Positions 34,860 through 46,402 are shown, counted from the stretch's first letter. The stretch is DNA of 64,000 nt from Undaria pinnatifida (GCA_012845835.1 JABAKD010000020.1:3110936-3174935), one strand, 5' to 3'. The notes: generated from the sequence alone by a model not told the origin. Translations and numbers: made by a program.

Positions 34860-35480
34860 GGAGGGGGTAACTGGCCCACTAACTCAAACGGCGGCAAGGC
34901 GGTGGACCTTCTCTTCAATCTGAAGTGGGGTAACTGGCCCTCTGTTCACCCCTTGCCTCCGGAAAGCGAATGAACCTTCGGCAAAAACTCTCGGCACTGA
35001 CCGACTGCCCGTGAAGTGGGGGAACTGGCCCGCTGTTCAAGACGCTACGCCCCTTTTATCGTGTACGAACGCGTGTGTACGCAGGTAGGGTAACTGACCC
35101 CCAACACATGAAAATTGAATGGGATAAATAAGTGAATAAGTGACACAATCGAAAGATAAACAGTATGTACTTCGAAGGACACGCCGGCAAAAATTACCGA
35201 ACAGGCAGGGTAACGACCCCCGCGCATGTTCTGGGACGGCGGGTCGTACGAACGTGCCTCTGGTGTGTGCCTCCTTTTTCGGCGAATCTGCACCTGTAAC
35301 TGGATGAGCCTCCCGTGAGGTCGGTATCATGCTGACGTCAAATTAGTCCTCGGCAGTCACTTTCGGCCCTAACCGATTCGCAACGGAGTTGGGCATCTGG
35401 CCCTCTGTTCGGACCAGTCCTGATAAATAGTGCACCTAACGATTCTAGCAGAATTGGGGTATCTGGCCCTCGTACTCGCA
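34860..35480. repeat. Recurrent GGGTAACTGGCCC-type motif upstream of the recombinase element
   Basis: Variants of GGGGTAACTGGCCCTCTGTTC recur at about 34866, 34926, 35018, 35086, 35208, 35387 and 35453, spaced 60-180 bp apart. Between them are looser repeats of ATGAGCCTCC-type words. It lies directly 5' of the RT frame, where a leader or terminal repeat of the element would be. Confidence 0.6.
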
Positions 35481-35499
35481 ATGTGGCCGACAGTTTGGT

Positions 35500-36550
35500 C
35501 GTTCTTGGGTGTCGGGCACGCCTACTGTGATATTATGCGAAAGCAACAAATTCTAGGCAAGCTGGTCCGGGCTTGCTTGAGAAAAGGTGCGGTCTACGTA
35601 CGTATACGCTACAAGTTCAGTGTGCGACGTATGACACCCGACTGCTGTACCCGTTTACACAGCTGGTGTAAAATCTCAAAATGCCTGGCATGTCTTGCGA
35701 ATTGCTCCTTTTTTTGCGTAGTCTCATGCGCGGCTGTACGTACTCGTACGTACACCAGGTACTGACTGTGCCTTGTGTAAATCGTACATATCTACCTATG
35801 ATACAAACCTACGAGTACATACTTCGTCTATGAACCACACCCATACCGTCACACACCCGAATTGTGTCCAGCTTGTCGGCATTCGAGAATGGATCCCTGC
35901 TATCATACGTACGAGTACCAGGTACGAGTACTCGTACCCGGTATACACCACGTATTTTTTGACAAGAGTTAATGTGAGAAAACAACAACATACAACGCAC
36001 GTACGTGCCTAGTAATTTTTTTGAATTTTTAAATTCCTGATATGCGTACGAGTACTCGTATAATATGTACACGGCCCGATTTTTAGTCTCATGGTCTACA
36101 GCAGTACGTATACCCTCTCTGCTTTGTGACATGTATCCCGACTTGTCTTACCGAGAACTGTGGACCGGCCTACAACACCTGCCGGAGGTTCGGAGAAGCC
36201 GTGGTAGAGGAGATGGTACTCGCGACGGGTGCTAGAGTAGTAGTAGGTTCTGCCGCAACCGCCGTCCGCGTGGTGTCTACAGACGTGACGTGCGGTACGC
36301 GCCACGAGATCGACCCTTCGCCCTCCAGGTATTATGAGAGTCGATCAATACAAATTTGTCTCGCTGTCGTCTACAAGCAGAAGTCACGATAAAACCCAAA
36401 CCAGAGGTACCAGCTATGCGAGTGAAGACAGGTCAGCTCTCTCCTTCGTGTCCTTTGTGATCTCGTACGAGCTCGCTGCCCTCACTGTCCTGTGCCGACG
36501 GAGACTGGACGCTTCCTGAGACGGGCTCTCGCGTCGGCCAATTAGACAAT
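35500..36550. other. Interval without a gene; rich in GTAC words
   Basis: No supported coding sequence. Contains many CGTACGAGTAC and TACCAGGTA words and a GTTAATGTGAGAAAACAACAAC fragment of the family C end at about 35968-35990. Confidence 0.4.
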
Positions 36551-37020
36551 TATTATTCCGTTACTCGAATTCAAACCGCCTCACAAACGCCAGTTTCCTG
36601 CGGAAACCTACAGTTATGTCCCGTTCCTTTCCTTGCGGGGCTAACTAAGATGTCACACAACCCCTCTACTTTTACTTTCGATCTGGTTGTACGACAGCGT
36701 AACAGTCTCAAGCGACTTGTTGCAACCTGATTCCCCCCATTTCTTGAGCGACAGGGTGGGCGGGTGGGAAAGTCAATCGACCGGCTGATCTCACCGTCGT
36801 CTACCACACGAAACGAATTACGACTGAGGAGCCAGCTCTCTCCTTCGTCTGCTCGTACGTACTCGTGGCTGGATGTCTCCTCTGCCCAAAGCCGATTGGG
36901 TACTGGCCGCGTGCGGCGTGCTCTCTCGTCGGCCCAATACAAAATACTACGAAGTATTCCGTTACTGAAATTCAATCCGCCGCACCAACGCCGGTTTCCT
37001 GCGGAAACCTGCAGTTTTTA
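36550..37020. repeat. Pair of ~60-bp direct repeats 400 bp apart
   Basis: ATTCCGTTACTCGAATTCAA...TTTCCTGCGGAAACCTACAG at 36557 recurs as ATTCCGTTACTGAAATTCAA...TTTCCTGCGGAAACCTGCAG at 36957. Each contains the palindrome TTTCCTGCGGAAA. They could be split terminal repeats of the nearby recombinase element. Confidence 0.5.
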
Positions 37021-37023
37021 ACC

Positions 37024-37385
37024 ATTTTTGGTGAATTTGATTTTTCGTGATGATTCTGAGAATGCCTGCTTGGTGATTCATTTGTTGACCCAATCAGATG
37101 CATATTAAATTCAATTCTAGAAAAAAATCGAAATTCGATTTGACAAGTTCCTCGTTAATTCCGACCGTAAGTATTTTTTTACTTGCCTGTTGAATTTGAT
37201 TTTTTGTAATAATTCTGAGAATGACAGGGGGCCCAGATTAATGAGGAACTTGCCGAATCGAAATTCAACTTTTTTGTTAGAATTGAAATTAATATGCATC
37301 TGATTGGTCATACAATGAATCACCAAGCAAGCATTTTCGGAAGTATTACAAAAAATCAAATTGAACAAACAAGTAAAAAAGTACT
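37024..37385. repeat. Fold-back sequence with ~140-bp arms
   Basis: Left arm (about 37026-37162) and right arm (about 37236-37385) are inverted copies, sharing CAATCAGATGCATATTAA and GGTGATTCATT in opposite sense. The ~70-bp spacer also repeats the start of the left arm (TTTGATTTTTTGTAATAATTC). Confidence 0.7.
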
Positions 37386-38860
37386 CATTTGGTCGAATTT
37401 AGTCGAAAATCGAAATTCAATTTGGGGAGTTTGTCCACCTACCTATTAATAGACATGGCATGTTCTATGTAACCGAAGCCGGCCACGCGAATCGGTGCGA
37501 TGCCGTCGGCTGATTTAGAGGCGAGAAGCCACCATTGCGAGAGGTAGGACCACCGGAGCAGCCGCAGCGCGGCCTCCGAAGGTCCTTAGCACAGCGTAGA
37601 CCGCCTGCGACGCTTCGAAAACAATCGAGACCGCCGCAAACCCAGTTTTTCGTCACCCTGCACCTCGAAAGTTACACGACCAACTACCACATCACGAGAC
37701 TTCGCTCAGAAGTTCGACCGCTATATCCCCGTCGCTGCTGCCCGTGTGGGGCGACGGGGTGGCGCCAGCCCATCCAAGAGACGCCTAGAGCCATAGCCTC
37801 CCAGCCGCTGCCGGCAAAAACAATCTGCCGCTAGCCGCGGCGCTCCGGGGAGGACGCGAGCCATCGCTCGCCTCGGTCGTTGCCCACGGGTGTTCGTTGA
37901 CCCTTTTGCGTTTTTTTTAGTTCTAGAACGCACTACTCCGTTCCTTGATAAGAAGCAGAGTTGAATCTTTCGTGCATTTTTAATGAAATTCAAAAAAAGA
38001 TCGAACAACGATTTTCCGTGCTGTTCGTTAGTCTGGGCCCTGACAATGGAAGGCCAAGAGTTTGAAATTCCCGAAGATCCCAGCCAAACTTTGCCTGGAC
38101 GATCGCCTATGTGTCCAATTTTGTAGAATTTGTTTTTGACACTTTCCAGAATGCCGGAAAAAAACAATTGATCGCGGCGATCTTGGCCAACATCTGCCTG
38201 AGAAATTCTCAAGCAGATCTTGGATTAGACGCGGCGTGATTTCGTGTTCTCCACACACTTCGTTCGATGAAATCAACGACAGCGTCGCGAAGTCTGAACG
38301 TGGCGAGATCGTTAGGGGCTCCGACCCCCCTTGGTGTACGGCGCTCACTCCACGACCGGTGATTTGTGGCCGGCGCCAATCAGGCTTCTGTTAAAAGCAC
38401 ATTTTGCGGCTGGTGTGTAGAAAACTGAGACAAAAACTCCCTATGATCTCCCAACCGGCGAAAAACAGAATTTTGAGAAGATGTGACCGAAGGCCACAGG
38501 ACGACACAAGCAACCTCTCACGCCCTAGGGCATGGATCGAGATGACCTCTTCAGCGCTGTCACCTACACCCATGTGACCTTGTCCGGAGCGAAGAGGAGT
38601 GGCCATGGGTTGTCTATCTCGAGATCGAAGGTCAATCGTGTGTGTTGGACAATGTTGATCAAGGCTTGATGAAAAATTAACAAATTGACCTGCTGGACCG
38701 CATGACCAAAAAACGAGCCAGAAAATATATACTCCGTATATATTTTGATCGTTTTTCCCCTGTGGCGACGTTACCCGGAATCTTTCAGCGAATAACCCCA
38801 AAAAAAAAGTTTGGAAATGTTTTCGCTAAACTATCGGCTTATTTATGTCATCGGTCTGAA
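37385..38860. repeat. Composite dispersed repeat (reference copy)
   Basis: Its two halves recur separately and inverted at 29085-29735 and 22916-23790. It starts at the fold-back sequence. It encodes no recognisable protein and is probably a non-autonomous DNA element or fused elements. Confidence 0.6.
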
Positions 38861-38924
38861 TTCGACCAGTTACTCACATTCGCCAGATCTTTTCACGGGT
38901 CGGATCAGCACTCGCGGGCCGGAT

Positions 38925-39280
38925 CGTGTCAGGGTGACCCGACCCGACCCGACCCGTGATATTTAAAATCCTCCTGACCCGACCCGACCCGACCCGTAAA
39001 ATTTCCAACACCTCCTGACGCGGCCCGACTCGACCCGGGATTTATTTTTCCCCTTCAGACCCGACCCGCGGGCCGGGTTGGCCGGGTCGTGACCCCTGAA
39101 AAGCCTTCCCCATTATTACCAAGGCTCATCACGCTGTCTAATAATCGAGACGGTGTCTAATAATCGAGACGGGACGGGACAGGACTGTTTTTTATTGTTT
39201 GGCGGGAAAACATTTCAAGACGAGACGGTAAAATGACGACCCAACAGGTTGTCGAGACTGGACGGGACGGACGTACCATG
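38925..39280. repeat. ACCCG-type and GACGG-type reiterated pentamers
   Basis: 38930-39085 is made of GACCCGACCCGACCCG blocks separated by AT-rich bits. 39160-39280 switches to GACGGGACGGG words. The same two word classes recur at 45185-45370 and 43860-44220. Confidence 0.75.
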
Positions 39281-39556
39281 GGACCGCTTTTGCCTGTCCC
39301 AAACGTGAGTTGTATACTGTACCATGTATGTAGTAGCAGTAGTAGTAGCAGTAGTAGTAGTAGTGCGGCATTGAATCATTGGATCAAAACAGTTGTTAAA
39401 GAGGATAAAACGCAGAAAAACAATCGTACGAATCGTACGCATGTATGTAGAAATTCATCTTGAAATTGGTATCCGCATGATAAATTACACCGTTAAGGCG
39501 AAATCACACCGAATTACGCTACATACGAACTCGTATTATATTGTGAAAATAAAAAT

Positions 39557-39946
39557 TCACTCCAACTGTGAGATCGAAGCTTTTGTCGAAGCTCATCTTT
39601 GCAAGCCGTGTGTGATACTCCGATCGCGCGTATTACGAGTTGTGTGTCCTTAGTAAGGATATAGGTCGGCGACTCCCCATGCAACTACAGTGTAGCTATC
39701 AGGGTCAACAGGGTGATGTTAGTCAGTCTGTGCGCGGAAAACTATAAAACCCGTTTTTGAGGGGGACAAAATCTGACAGTTGTGGAAGGAAATGCATCAG
39801 TTTATCAAGGGTATCCTGTAAGTCGTATAACCGGTGAGGAGAGGGCGGGGTTTTTAAGGGCGTTGGGGCCTGGGTTTGAACTACAGGGAGCGGGGGAGGG
39901 GGGGGGGGACGGCCGGGCAACTCAATCTGTGCGTGGAAACTATGAA
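39557..39946 (+). repeat. Dispersed repeat family B, copy 2
   Basis: Homologous to 18738-19110 and 61277-61660, same orientation, and also ending in a G-run. Confidence 0.65.
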
Positions 39947-39994
39947 TCGTATTATATACCAGGTACATCTATTACTCCTATATACCAGGGAGGC

Positions 39995-40300
39995 TTCGCC
40001 CCGGCGGGCTGCCGCCCGCCTTGGCTCCGCGCATGCCCCTTTTTTTCGAGGATGCATGATATATATATTGAGTATAGGATCATTTGTAAATCGAGGCTGT
40101 ACATTCGACAGTGCTGCCAAGGGGTACAGTAAAACAACTTTGTTAATAAGGTGCAATAAACCACAGCAACAAAGTGCGTGATCCGGCACACGATGGCGAA
40201 CACCAGCAGCACTGCGGCTGCATCAACAGCAGGATAGCAACACTGAGAAGCAGCACCAGCAGAATTACGCGACGGGCAGATACAGATATCCTCGTACGTC
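39995..40300 (+). repeat. ~300-bp direct repeat, copy 1
   Basis: Starts CGGCGGGCTGCCGCCCGCC and contains TGCCAAGGGGTACAG and CACACGATGGCGAACA. The partner is at 42535-42862. Confidence 0.65.
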
Positions 40301-40404
40301 GTACAGCAGCGTCCAGCAGTACGATATCAATATATCAGGTCCAGGTACCCTGTTGTGAACCACACACGGCGGTGCCTACGTAACACAAAGAGATGAAAAA
40401 AAAC

Positions 40405-41025
40405 GGTACACAAAAAAGAAAGAACGGAAGCGCTCCGGCCGGAATTACACCTCCGACCGCATACTCACATGGGACGCAATCCTTTTTCTACCCACACGTC
40501 GTTTGTCATATTCCCCCCCCCAAAAAAAAAAGACGGAAGCGCTCCGGTGGGAATTGAGCCCCAGACCGCATACAATCGTACTCGTACTCAAAAGGGACGC
40601 AAGCCGCTTTCTAACGATACTATCACGGAGATCCATCCTTAGGAGGATTAAACATGGAACAAAAAAAGGGGGCATAAAAGCGTCCAGTCCGCCTTTGTTT
40701 AATATCGCTTGCTCACGTTTTCGTTTGTTGGCTGGTCTTACCAGGTGTACAGAGCTTCAACCGAACACAGTCGTAGCGTAGGACAGTTCGCGGGAAAGAT
40801 GGAGATGGGTTCCTAGGACAGTTCGCCTGAAAGATGGAGATGGGCTCCTTTTTCGTGTGTGATTTAATCCTGTCAACAATGAATCTCCGTAATTCTCTGT
40901 ACCAGGTACGTTGTTTAACATGATCACAAAAGAAAAAGCGCTTCTGCGGGATTTGAACCCCCGACCGATTGCTGTACTCGAAAGGGACGAAAGCTACTAT
41001 CTTGCTATGCGTTGTTTTACGTCAT
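40405..41025 (-). repeat. tRNA-derived fragments (three)
   Basis: Minus-strand T-arm-like sequences: GGGGCTCAATTCCCACCGGA (near 40540), a relative near 40430, and GGGGTTCAAATCCCGCAGAA (near 40955). None has a full cloverleaf, so they are annotated as tRNA-derived SINE pieces. Confidence 0.45.
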
Positions 41026-41083
41026 CAAATGGCAGAATGATTTGTATCCGTACACAATAATAGACGATTTGATTTGACCCTAA

Positions 41084-41871
41084 GGCCATTTCTTATACAG
41101 TCAGATTTGTCAGTAGAAAACGGCCGTTTTCGGCTGAAGCCCAAATCGGGCTTTCTTACACAGTCGAAAAAGGGCTTTTTCGACACAACTTTTTTCGACT
41201 GAGTTTTTCTACTGGGGGATCCAGTCGAAAAACTCGACTTTTTCGACTGGATCTGTCAGTCGGAAAACTCAGTCGAAAGAGTTTTACACCTGTTTTTTGA
41301 ACCCATCGCATCGCTCATCCCACCACAAAACACACACCTACACGCCCACACACCCATACAAGGTATCACATAGCAATATCATACAACAGCGCCGACGCTG
41401 CCTTGGCTATCACTGCTGTTGCTTCTCGCCGCAAGTAAGCGTGGCGCACTCCTAGCTCCGCTCGCCAGCAGCATGTATCACAAGACAGCAGTAGCGCGCG
41501 TTATCGATGCCATTTTGCCAACAACGGCTACGCCTGCTGTAGCTTTGGCGGCTCTCGGCTGAGTATAACGCCACGAACGTAGCTTTGGCGGCTTTCGGCT
41601 AAGCCCAACGCCACCAATCCGCTTGGACGAAGGTTCGTCGCGCGTGAAGCACGCGTTGCTCGCGAGGAGCGCGCGAAGCACAGAGCTGCCAACCGCGTTT
41701 CGAGCGCCATACAGCAGTACTCCCTCACACCAACCGCCTTTTGGAAGAGCACAAAAACTATAAAATCGACTCGACTGACGATAAGAAGGACCAGAAGAAT
41801 CCAGTCGAAAAAAAGTCCAGCCGAAAAGGGCCGTTTTCGACCAGCGGAATCCGACTGTGTAAGAAATGGTC
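41084..41871. mobile_element. Non-autonomous PIF/Harbinger-like element (MITE), copy 2
   Basis: 788 bp, same terminal repeats as 8067-8808 (GGCCATTTCTTA left; AAGAAATGGTC right), flanked by TAA on both sides. Internal sequence is clearly homologous to copy 1 in the same orientation. No transposase. Confidence 0.75.
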
Positions 41872-42109
41872 TAAAAGCAAAAAGAGCACCCCCCGCAGAG
41901 AGACGACGTGACGACGACCAACGCCGACCAAGCAACAACATATGAAGATACGAAGTATGTAGCTACCGGTGGTATCTAATACCTGGTACGTAACTATAGC
42001 GGTCGAAAAGTATCAATGGCAGTAATGCTACTAACGTACATCACCGCAACGAAGATGGATAGGTTACACCAAAGCTGCAGTGAAACGTAGAAAAAAAATC
42101 CACACAAAA

Positions 42110-42535
42110 AAAACTCGCAGAAGGATTCGAAGCTGCGACCTTCCAACCGTAACGAACACATGTCAATCTGTTGAAACGTAGAAAACAAAATACACCCCCC
42201 CAAAACAAACGATCGTGGAGGGAATCGAAACGGCGACCTTTCCGCCAAACTCAACCCATATGCAAGTATCAACATATCAATTGTTTGAGCCACTCAACCT
42301 TTTTATGTGCATCATAACCTTAAAACAAGTACCTGGTACGTACGCGCCAGACAAAGAATGCTCGTACGATGCATACTTCTGTAGAGGGATTCAACGCTGC
42401 GACCTTCCACCCATAACGAACACATACATGCTATTTTGTCATAACGTAGAAAAACAAAAACGATACACATACACACACAAAAAAGAAACGATCGTAGGTG
42501 TGATTCGAAACCACGACCTTCCACCCATAACTACT
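42110..42535 (-). repeat. Cluster of four tRNA-like T-arm fragments
   Basis: Near 42125, 42215, 42384 and 42497 the words GGATTCGAAGCTGCGACCTT, GGAATCGAAACGGCGACC, GGATTCAACGCTGCGACC and TGATTCGAAACCACGACC each fit the reverse of a tRNA T-arm followed by a CACCC-type block. It is a likely local SINE cluster. Confidence 0.45.
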
Positions 42536-42862
42536 CGCCGCGGCGGGCTGCCGCCCGCCTTGGCTCCGCGCACGCCCGTCATTGTCGAAGATACCAGGTA
42601 CATGATACTGGTATGTATTATGAGAGTAGGATTACAGGTAAATCGAGGCTGCACATGAGACAGTAGTACTGCCAAGGGGTGCAGCAATGCAAATATTTTT
42701 GTCAAGTCAGGGGCAATAAACAACAGCAACAAAATGCGTTGTCCGGCACACACACGATGGCGAACAGCAGCAGCAAGCAGCAGCACTGCAGCTGCAGCAA
42801 CAGCAGGGTAGCAACACAGAGAAGAAGCAGAGCAGCGGCAGAAATACACCGCGCGCAGATAC
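42535..42862 (+). repeat. ~300-bp direct repeat, copy 2
   Basis: Partner of 39995-40300, followed by CAGCAG-rich low-complexity sequence. Confidence 0.65.
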
Positions 42863-43281
42863 TAACACATGCCCTCTTGTCTGTCATCTGCGCTCTGTGC
42901 AGCCAGCTGCAGAGTGCAGAGCCAGCATCAATAATATTTTGTCGAGATTTGCGAGGCGTTTCCTACCATGGGGAACGGGGAGCTATATCATGCCCAACTC
43001 GAAATTATGCAGCATCCCGCAAAAAAGCGAAAAAAGGACTCACGGCAGAGAGACGACGCGACCACGACCGACGCCGACCCCAGCAGGGTCGGGAGAGTCG
43101 AGCAAGTTGAGGACCCTCGAGGAAACAGCACGCCGAGAGGTGGACCTCAGCTCGAGTTATCTCGAAGAAAGACGACTCAAACCCTAGTTTACATCGGACC
43201 CTTCGGCTGCTCTCGTGTAAGCGCCAACATATTTGTACCTGTATTTAAAATAGTACAGAGCAAATAGTCTCATCATGCGTC

Positions 43282-43699
43282 CTATATAGAAATAACCTCG
43301 CCAGAGGTAGCGTTTTGGGCAGCGACGGATGCGGCAGCCTCCACGTCGCAGTTAACCTTCAACGCCGCTACATCCTGGAGAACCTCCGCTAGCCCGGGTA
43401 TCAAGTGCGAGTTGAGCTAAAAAACAGCATCATATTCTCGATTTTGTCGGGCCCGAGGGAGGTGTGCAGTTGGCTAACGACTGCCGAAAGAAGAGCAGAT
43501 AAGTTTTCCTTTCTACTTGACAAGTAACTGGTGGTGGTGTCGATCCCTAGTTACACAGTCGGGCCAACGGTCCGATATCTGGCCAGCGAGCTGTCACTAC
43601 CATCTTCCCCGTTTTGGCGTCTACTCCATCCATCGCCTGTACCTTCCACGCGTTGAGTGCATCGGAATTAGGCGAATTCGCCGCACCGGGCGTTTTCAT
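43282..43699 (-). pseudogene. Small unidentified two-exon gene with a broken frame
   Basis: An ATG at 43699 opens MKTPGAANSPNSDALNAWKV, ending at a donor T|GTAACT (exon 43699-43555). A 74-bp intron ends at TTTCGGCAG, and the next exon (from 43480) continues in phase with VSQLHTSLGPDKIENMM, then stops at 43401. A second, different frame right after a T6 run reads LNSHLIPGLAEVLQDVAALK to a TAG at 43282 and also looks coding. One base gained in the T-run would fuse both parts into about 120 residues. I do not recognise the protein. It could be a sequencing or homopolymer slip, a pseudogene, or two alternative 3' splice sites (TTTTTTAG|CTC). Confidence 0.4.
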
Positions 43700-43859
43700 G
43701 TACTTTTCATATTTTCATATTTTCATGTTTTCGTATTTTCGTATTTTCGTACTTCGTAAATTCGAATAAATTCAATTTAATGTATACATACCCAATAAAT
43801 CTGCTGTGAGCAATATAAACAAAGTGAATGTCCATTGTGAAACACGAAATTTCGTAAAA

Positions 43860-44220
43860 TGATCGTAAATTCTTGGTGGGAATGGACGGGAAGAGACAAC
43901 GGGCACGGGTGAATCTTGGACGGCAAGGGGACAGTTTTGTCGGCTGGATTGGACGGTAGCGACAACGGTGCAGGTTTGGATGACGGGACGGGACGGTACG
44001 GTAAATGACAATATCTCGACGGGATGGGACGGCATTTTTCAACGGGAGTGTTTTTCTTGACGGGACGGGACGGTAAAGTACAACGGGGCAGATTTTGATG
44101 ACGGGACGGGACGGTAAGTGGCGACGGTTGGAGATTTGTCGACGGGACGGGACCAGTTCGACAACGGTTTTGGCCGTCCCGTCCCGCCGTCCGGCCGTTA
44201 CCGTCGTTCCCGTCCCCTCA
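43860..44220. repeat. GACGGGACGGG reiterated pentamer block
   Basis: Runs of GACGGGACGGGACGGTA alternate with AT-rich spacers, and the block ends in the inverse words CCGTCCCGTCCCG, giving it potential to fold back. Confidence 0.75.
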
Positions 44221-44459
44221 AAATACCGTGTTAATCCTTGATTATTACGGTTATTCGCAAGCTGCTGCTGTTTACAGTGACCGCCAGTTTAGAGATACGC
44301 GTGAATATTTGCAATTTGAATATTTGTTCTTGGTTTCTCTCCTTCACAGTCTGTGACCACAGAATTTGTGCCTTGTCTAGGACGAAGAATCGGGACGAGC
44401 AGTGCTGTGTGTTATGCTGGTAACGTCGGGCAGAAATAACCTTTTTTTTTTACGTGAAG

Positions 44460-45180
44460 ACAACACACACCACACACGTAAGATAAGGGCACAGCATCAA
44501 GGGCGGAAGCAAAACAATGAGTAGTGCCTGTAACAGCCGCAACAACAGAGAGGTTGGCGGCGGTAGCGACGTAGACAACGGGCGAGCAGCAGCACCACCA
44601 CCACCACGACCAACAGCGGCAGAGAAAGGATAGCAGAAGTAGACAACGGCAGTAGCGGCAGGGACAACACGCATGCTGCACAGAGGGGTACACGCACGTG
44701 ACTATCAGGGATGACTAGTGTTGGATTCTGTTGTGCTTGTACCAGTACCACCAGAGAGAAAGATGGCCTCAATAGCAACAGAAACAACACTAGCAGCAGC
44801 ATTACGTAGCATCACAACAGCAACGCCAGTAGCATGCAGCAGCAGCAACGCCAGTAGCATGCAGCAGCAGAGAGAGGGAGATCGCGAGGGATATACTCGT
44901 GTAGTACCAACAGAGATGACAACGCCAGTAGCGGCATCAGCAACAGCATACGTTCAGGGGTATTGCGTATCATACATGCGAAGGGCACAGCTGCGTGGCG
45001 TACAGCCTGCCCGTGGACAGCTGCGGTGACAGTATCGGGCTGTTCGGTGATGTTGTTCACAGCTGCTGACATGTGTTGGACTTTTCGGTGACGTTTTGAT
45101 TGCCGTTTTGAAGCACGAGTCATAAAAAGAGCTTTATGAGTAGACGCCTGCCTGAGGAACTTTGCGCCGAAGCATTTTTT
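44460..45180. other. Low-complexity CAG/CAA-rich interval; no gene seen
   Basis: Both strands contain long open frames made of poly-Leu or poly-Ser runs that only reflect imperfect CAGCAA-type repeats. No supported gene. Confidence 0.5.
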
Positions 45181-45184
45181 TTCA

Positions 45185-45370
45185 GGACTTTTGACGGGTC
45201 ATGACCCGGCTCGCGGGTAGGTCAAAATGTAGAAAAAAACTCGCGGGTCAAGTCGGGTCGGGTCAGGAGTTATTCGAAGTCTCAGGGGTCGGGTCGACAG
45301 TTTCGAATATCACGGGATCGGGCCGGGTCACACTGATCCGATTCAACCCGACCCGACCCGACTCGTGAAA
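45185..45370. repeat. GGGTCGGGTC reiterated pentamer block
   Basis: Inverse-sense counterpart of 38930-39085, with TCGGGTCGGGTCAGG words on the left and AACCCGACCCGACCCGA on the right, so the block is roughly palindromic overall. Confidence 0.7.
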
Positions 45371-45978
45371 CGCCATGTTTTTTTTCTGCACATACCTAAG
45401 GTTGTTTATGTGCTGCTGTGGGGTCTGCCGTGTTAATCGGTAGCGCGTTTTCTAGATTTATTCCATGGGAAAGATACAGGCCGGTGACTCCCCTAAGTGT
45501 TGCCAGGGTCAACAGGACGATGCCAGGCACCTGGTACTACTTATGGACAAGATTCCCCGAATAATCTCGGCCTATACCATTCTGTGCACAACAGGAACTT
45601 TAAAGCCCGCATCGATGGGGAGAAAACAATATCAGAAAACATGAAAAAAAAACATACAGTACTCGTATATATTATCATTGAAACGTTACCCAGAAGTTAG
45701 TTACTGCCTGACACTCGCTGGTACCCGTTACACCGCAATCTATTCCTACCTTCACTCCCTGCGTTTGTCGCAAGCCATGGTTTTGTAGAGAGTTGCGGGG
45801 CATGCTTTTACGTTGAAACCCTTGAATTTAGTCAGAGGAAGAAATAAAATACGGCCAAACCAGTGTGTAAATATCGTACACCGGCGCTTTGCACTGAGGG
45901 GGGCCGTAGTGCCAATGCCTGCACTATAGAGGCCATTCCGCAGCAGTGCCGGTGTTTGCGCTACTGCGGGTTTGTCTG

Positions 45979-46044
45979 TGCCAGGCGATTACACCGGCAC
46001 TATATCGGGCAACCGGCACTATATCGGGCAACCGGCACTATAGA
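45979..46044. repeat. Short tandem repeat of ACCGGCACTATATCGGGCA
   Basis: Three near-identical units of about 21 bp. Confidence 0.7.
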
Positions 46045-46129
46045 GGAACCACTACTGTTTACAAGTGTACAAAACCACACCAGTATATTCGAAGTACCAG
46101 GTACTGCACCTGATATATTTCAATATCAA

Positions 46130-46402
46130 TCAATATCGCACCAACCCCTTTAAAACCGCACCACCCATGTCTCGGGGACGAACTAAACTTACGTATAATG
46201 CTTTAAATACTAATGCTTGGGTTAACACCTCCGTTCCCCCTTCCCCTCCCCGGGCATATAACATGGTGTCCATTAGTCGATCATCAACAATTCTACCGTC
46301 CATTATTGCTGTTAACACTATTGCAAAAAACATTCCACTCTTAACTCCAAGTAAACTGTACCCAACAACGTGGGTGATTTTCCGGAAGGGAATAGTGAAC
46401 AA
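46130..46402 (-). other. AT-rich segment open on both strands, unidentified
   Basis: The minus frame encodes about 85 residues (VGYSLLGVKSGMFFAIVLTA, then RLMDTMLYARGGEGG) to a TGA at 46130; the plus strand is open over the same stretch. Codons are A/T-rich (TTA, GTT, AAA), unlike the neighbouring exons. Being open on both strands suggests a once-constrained coding sequence; an organelle-derived or transposon-derived insert is possible. It ends just upstream of the start of the BAG-like gene. No homologue recognised. Confidence 0.3.

Noticed and set aside
34860-35480. CRISPR-like array
   Set aside because: Repeat units vary in sequence and spacing, no cas genes exist, and the genome is eukaryotic.
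44412-45123. Leu-rich minus-strand ORFs resembling membrane proteins
   Set aside because: They reflect CAG/CAA-type low-complexity DNA, and neighbouring frames are equally open.
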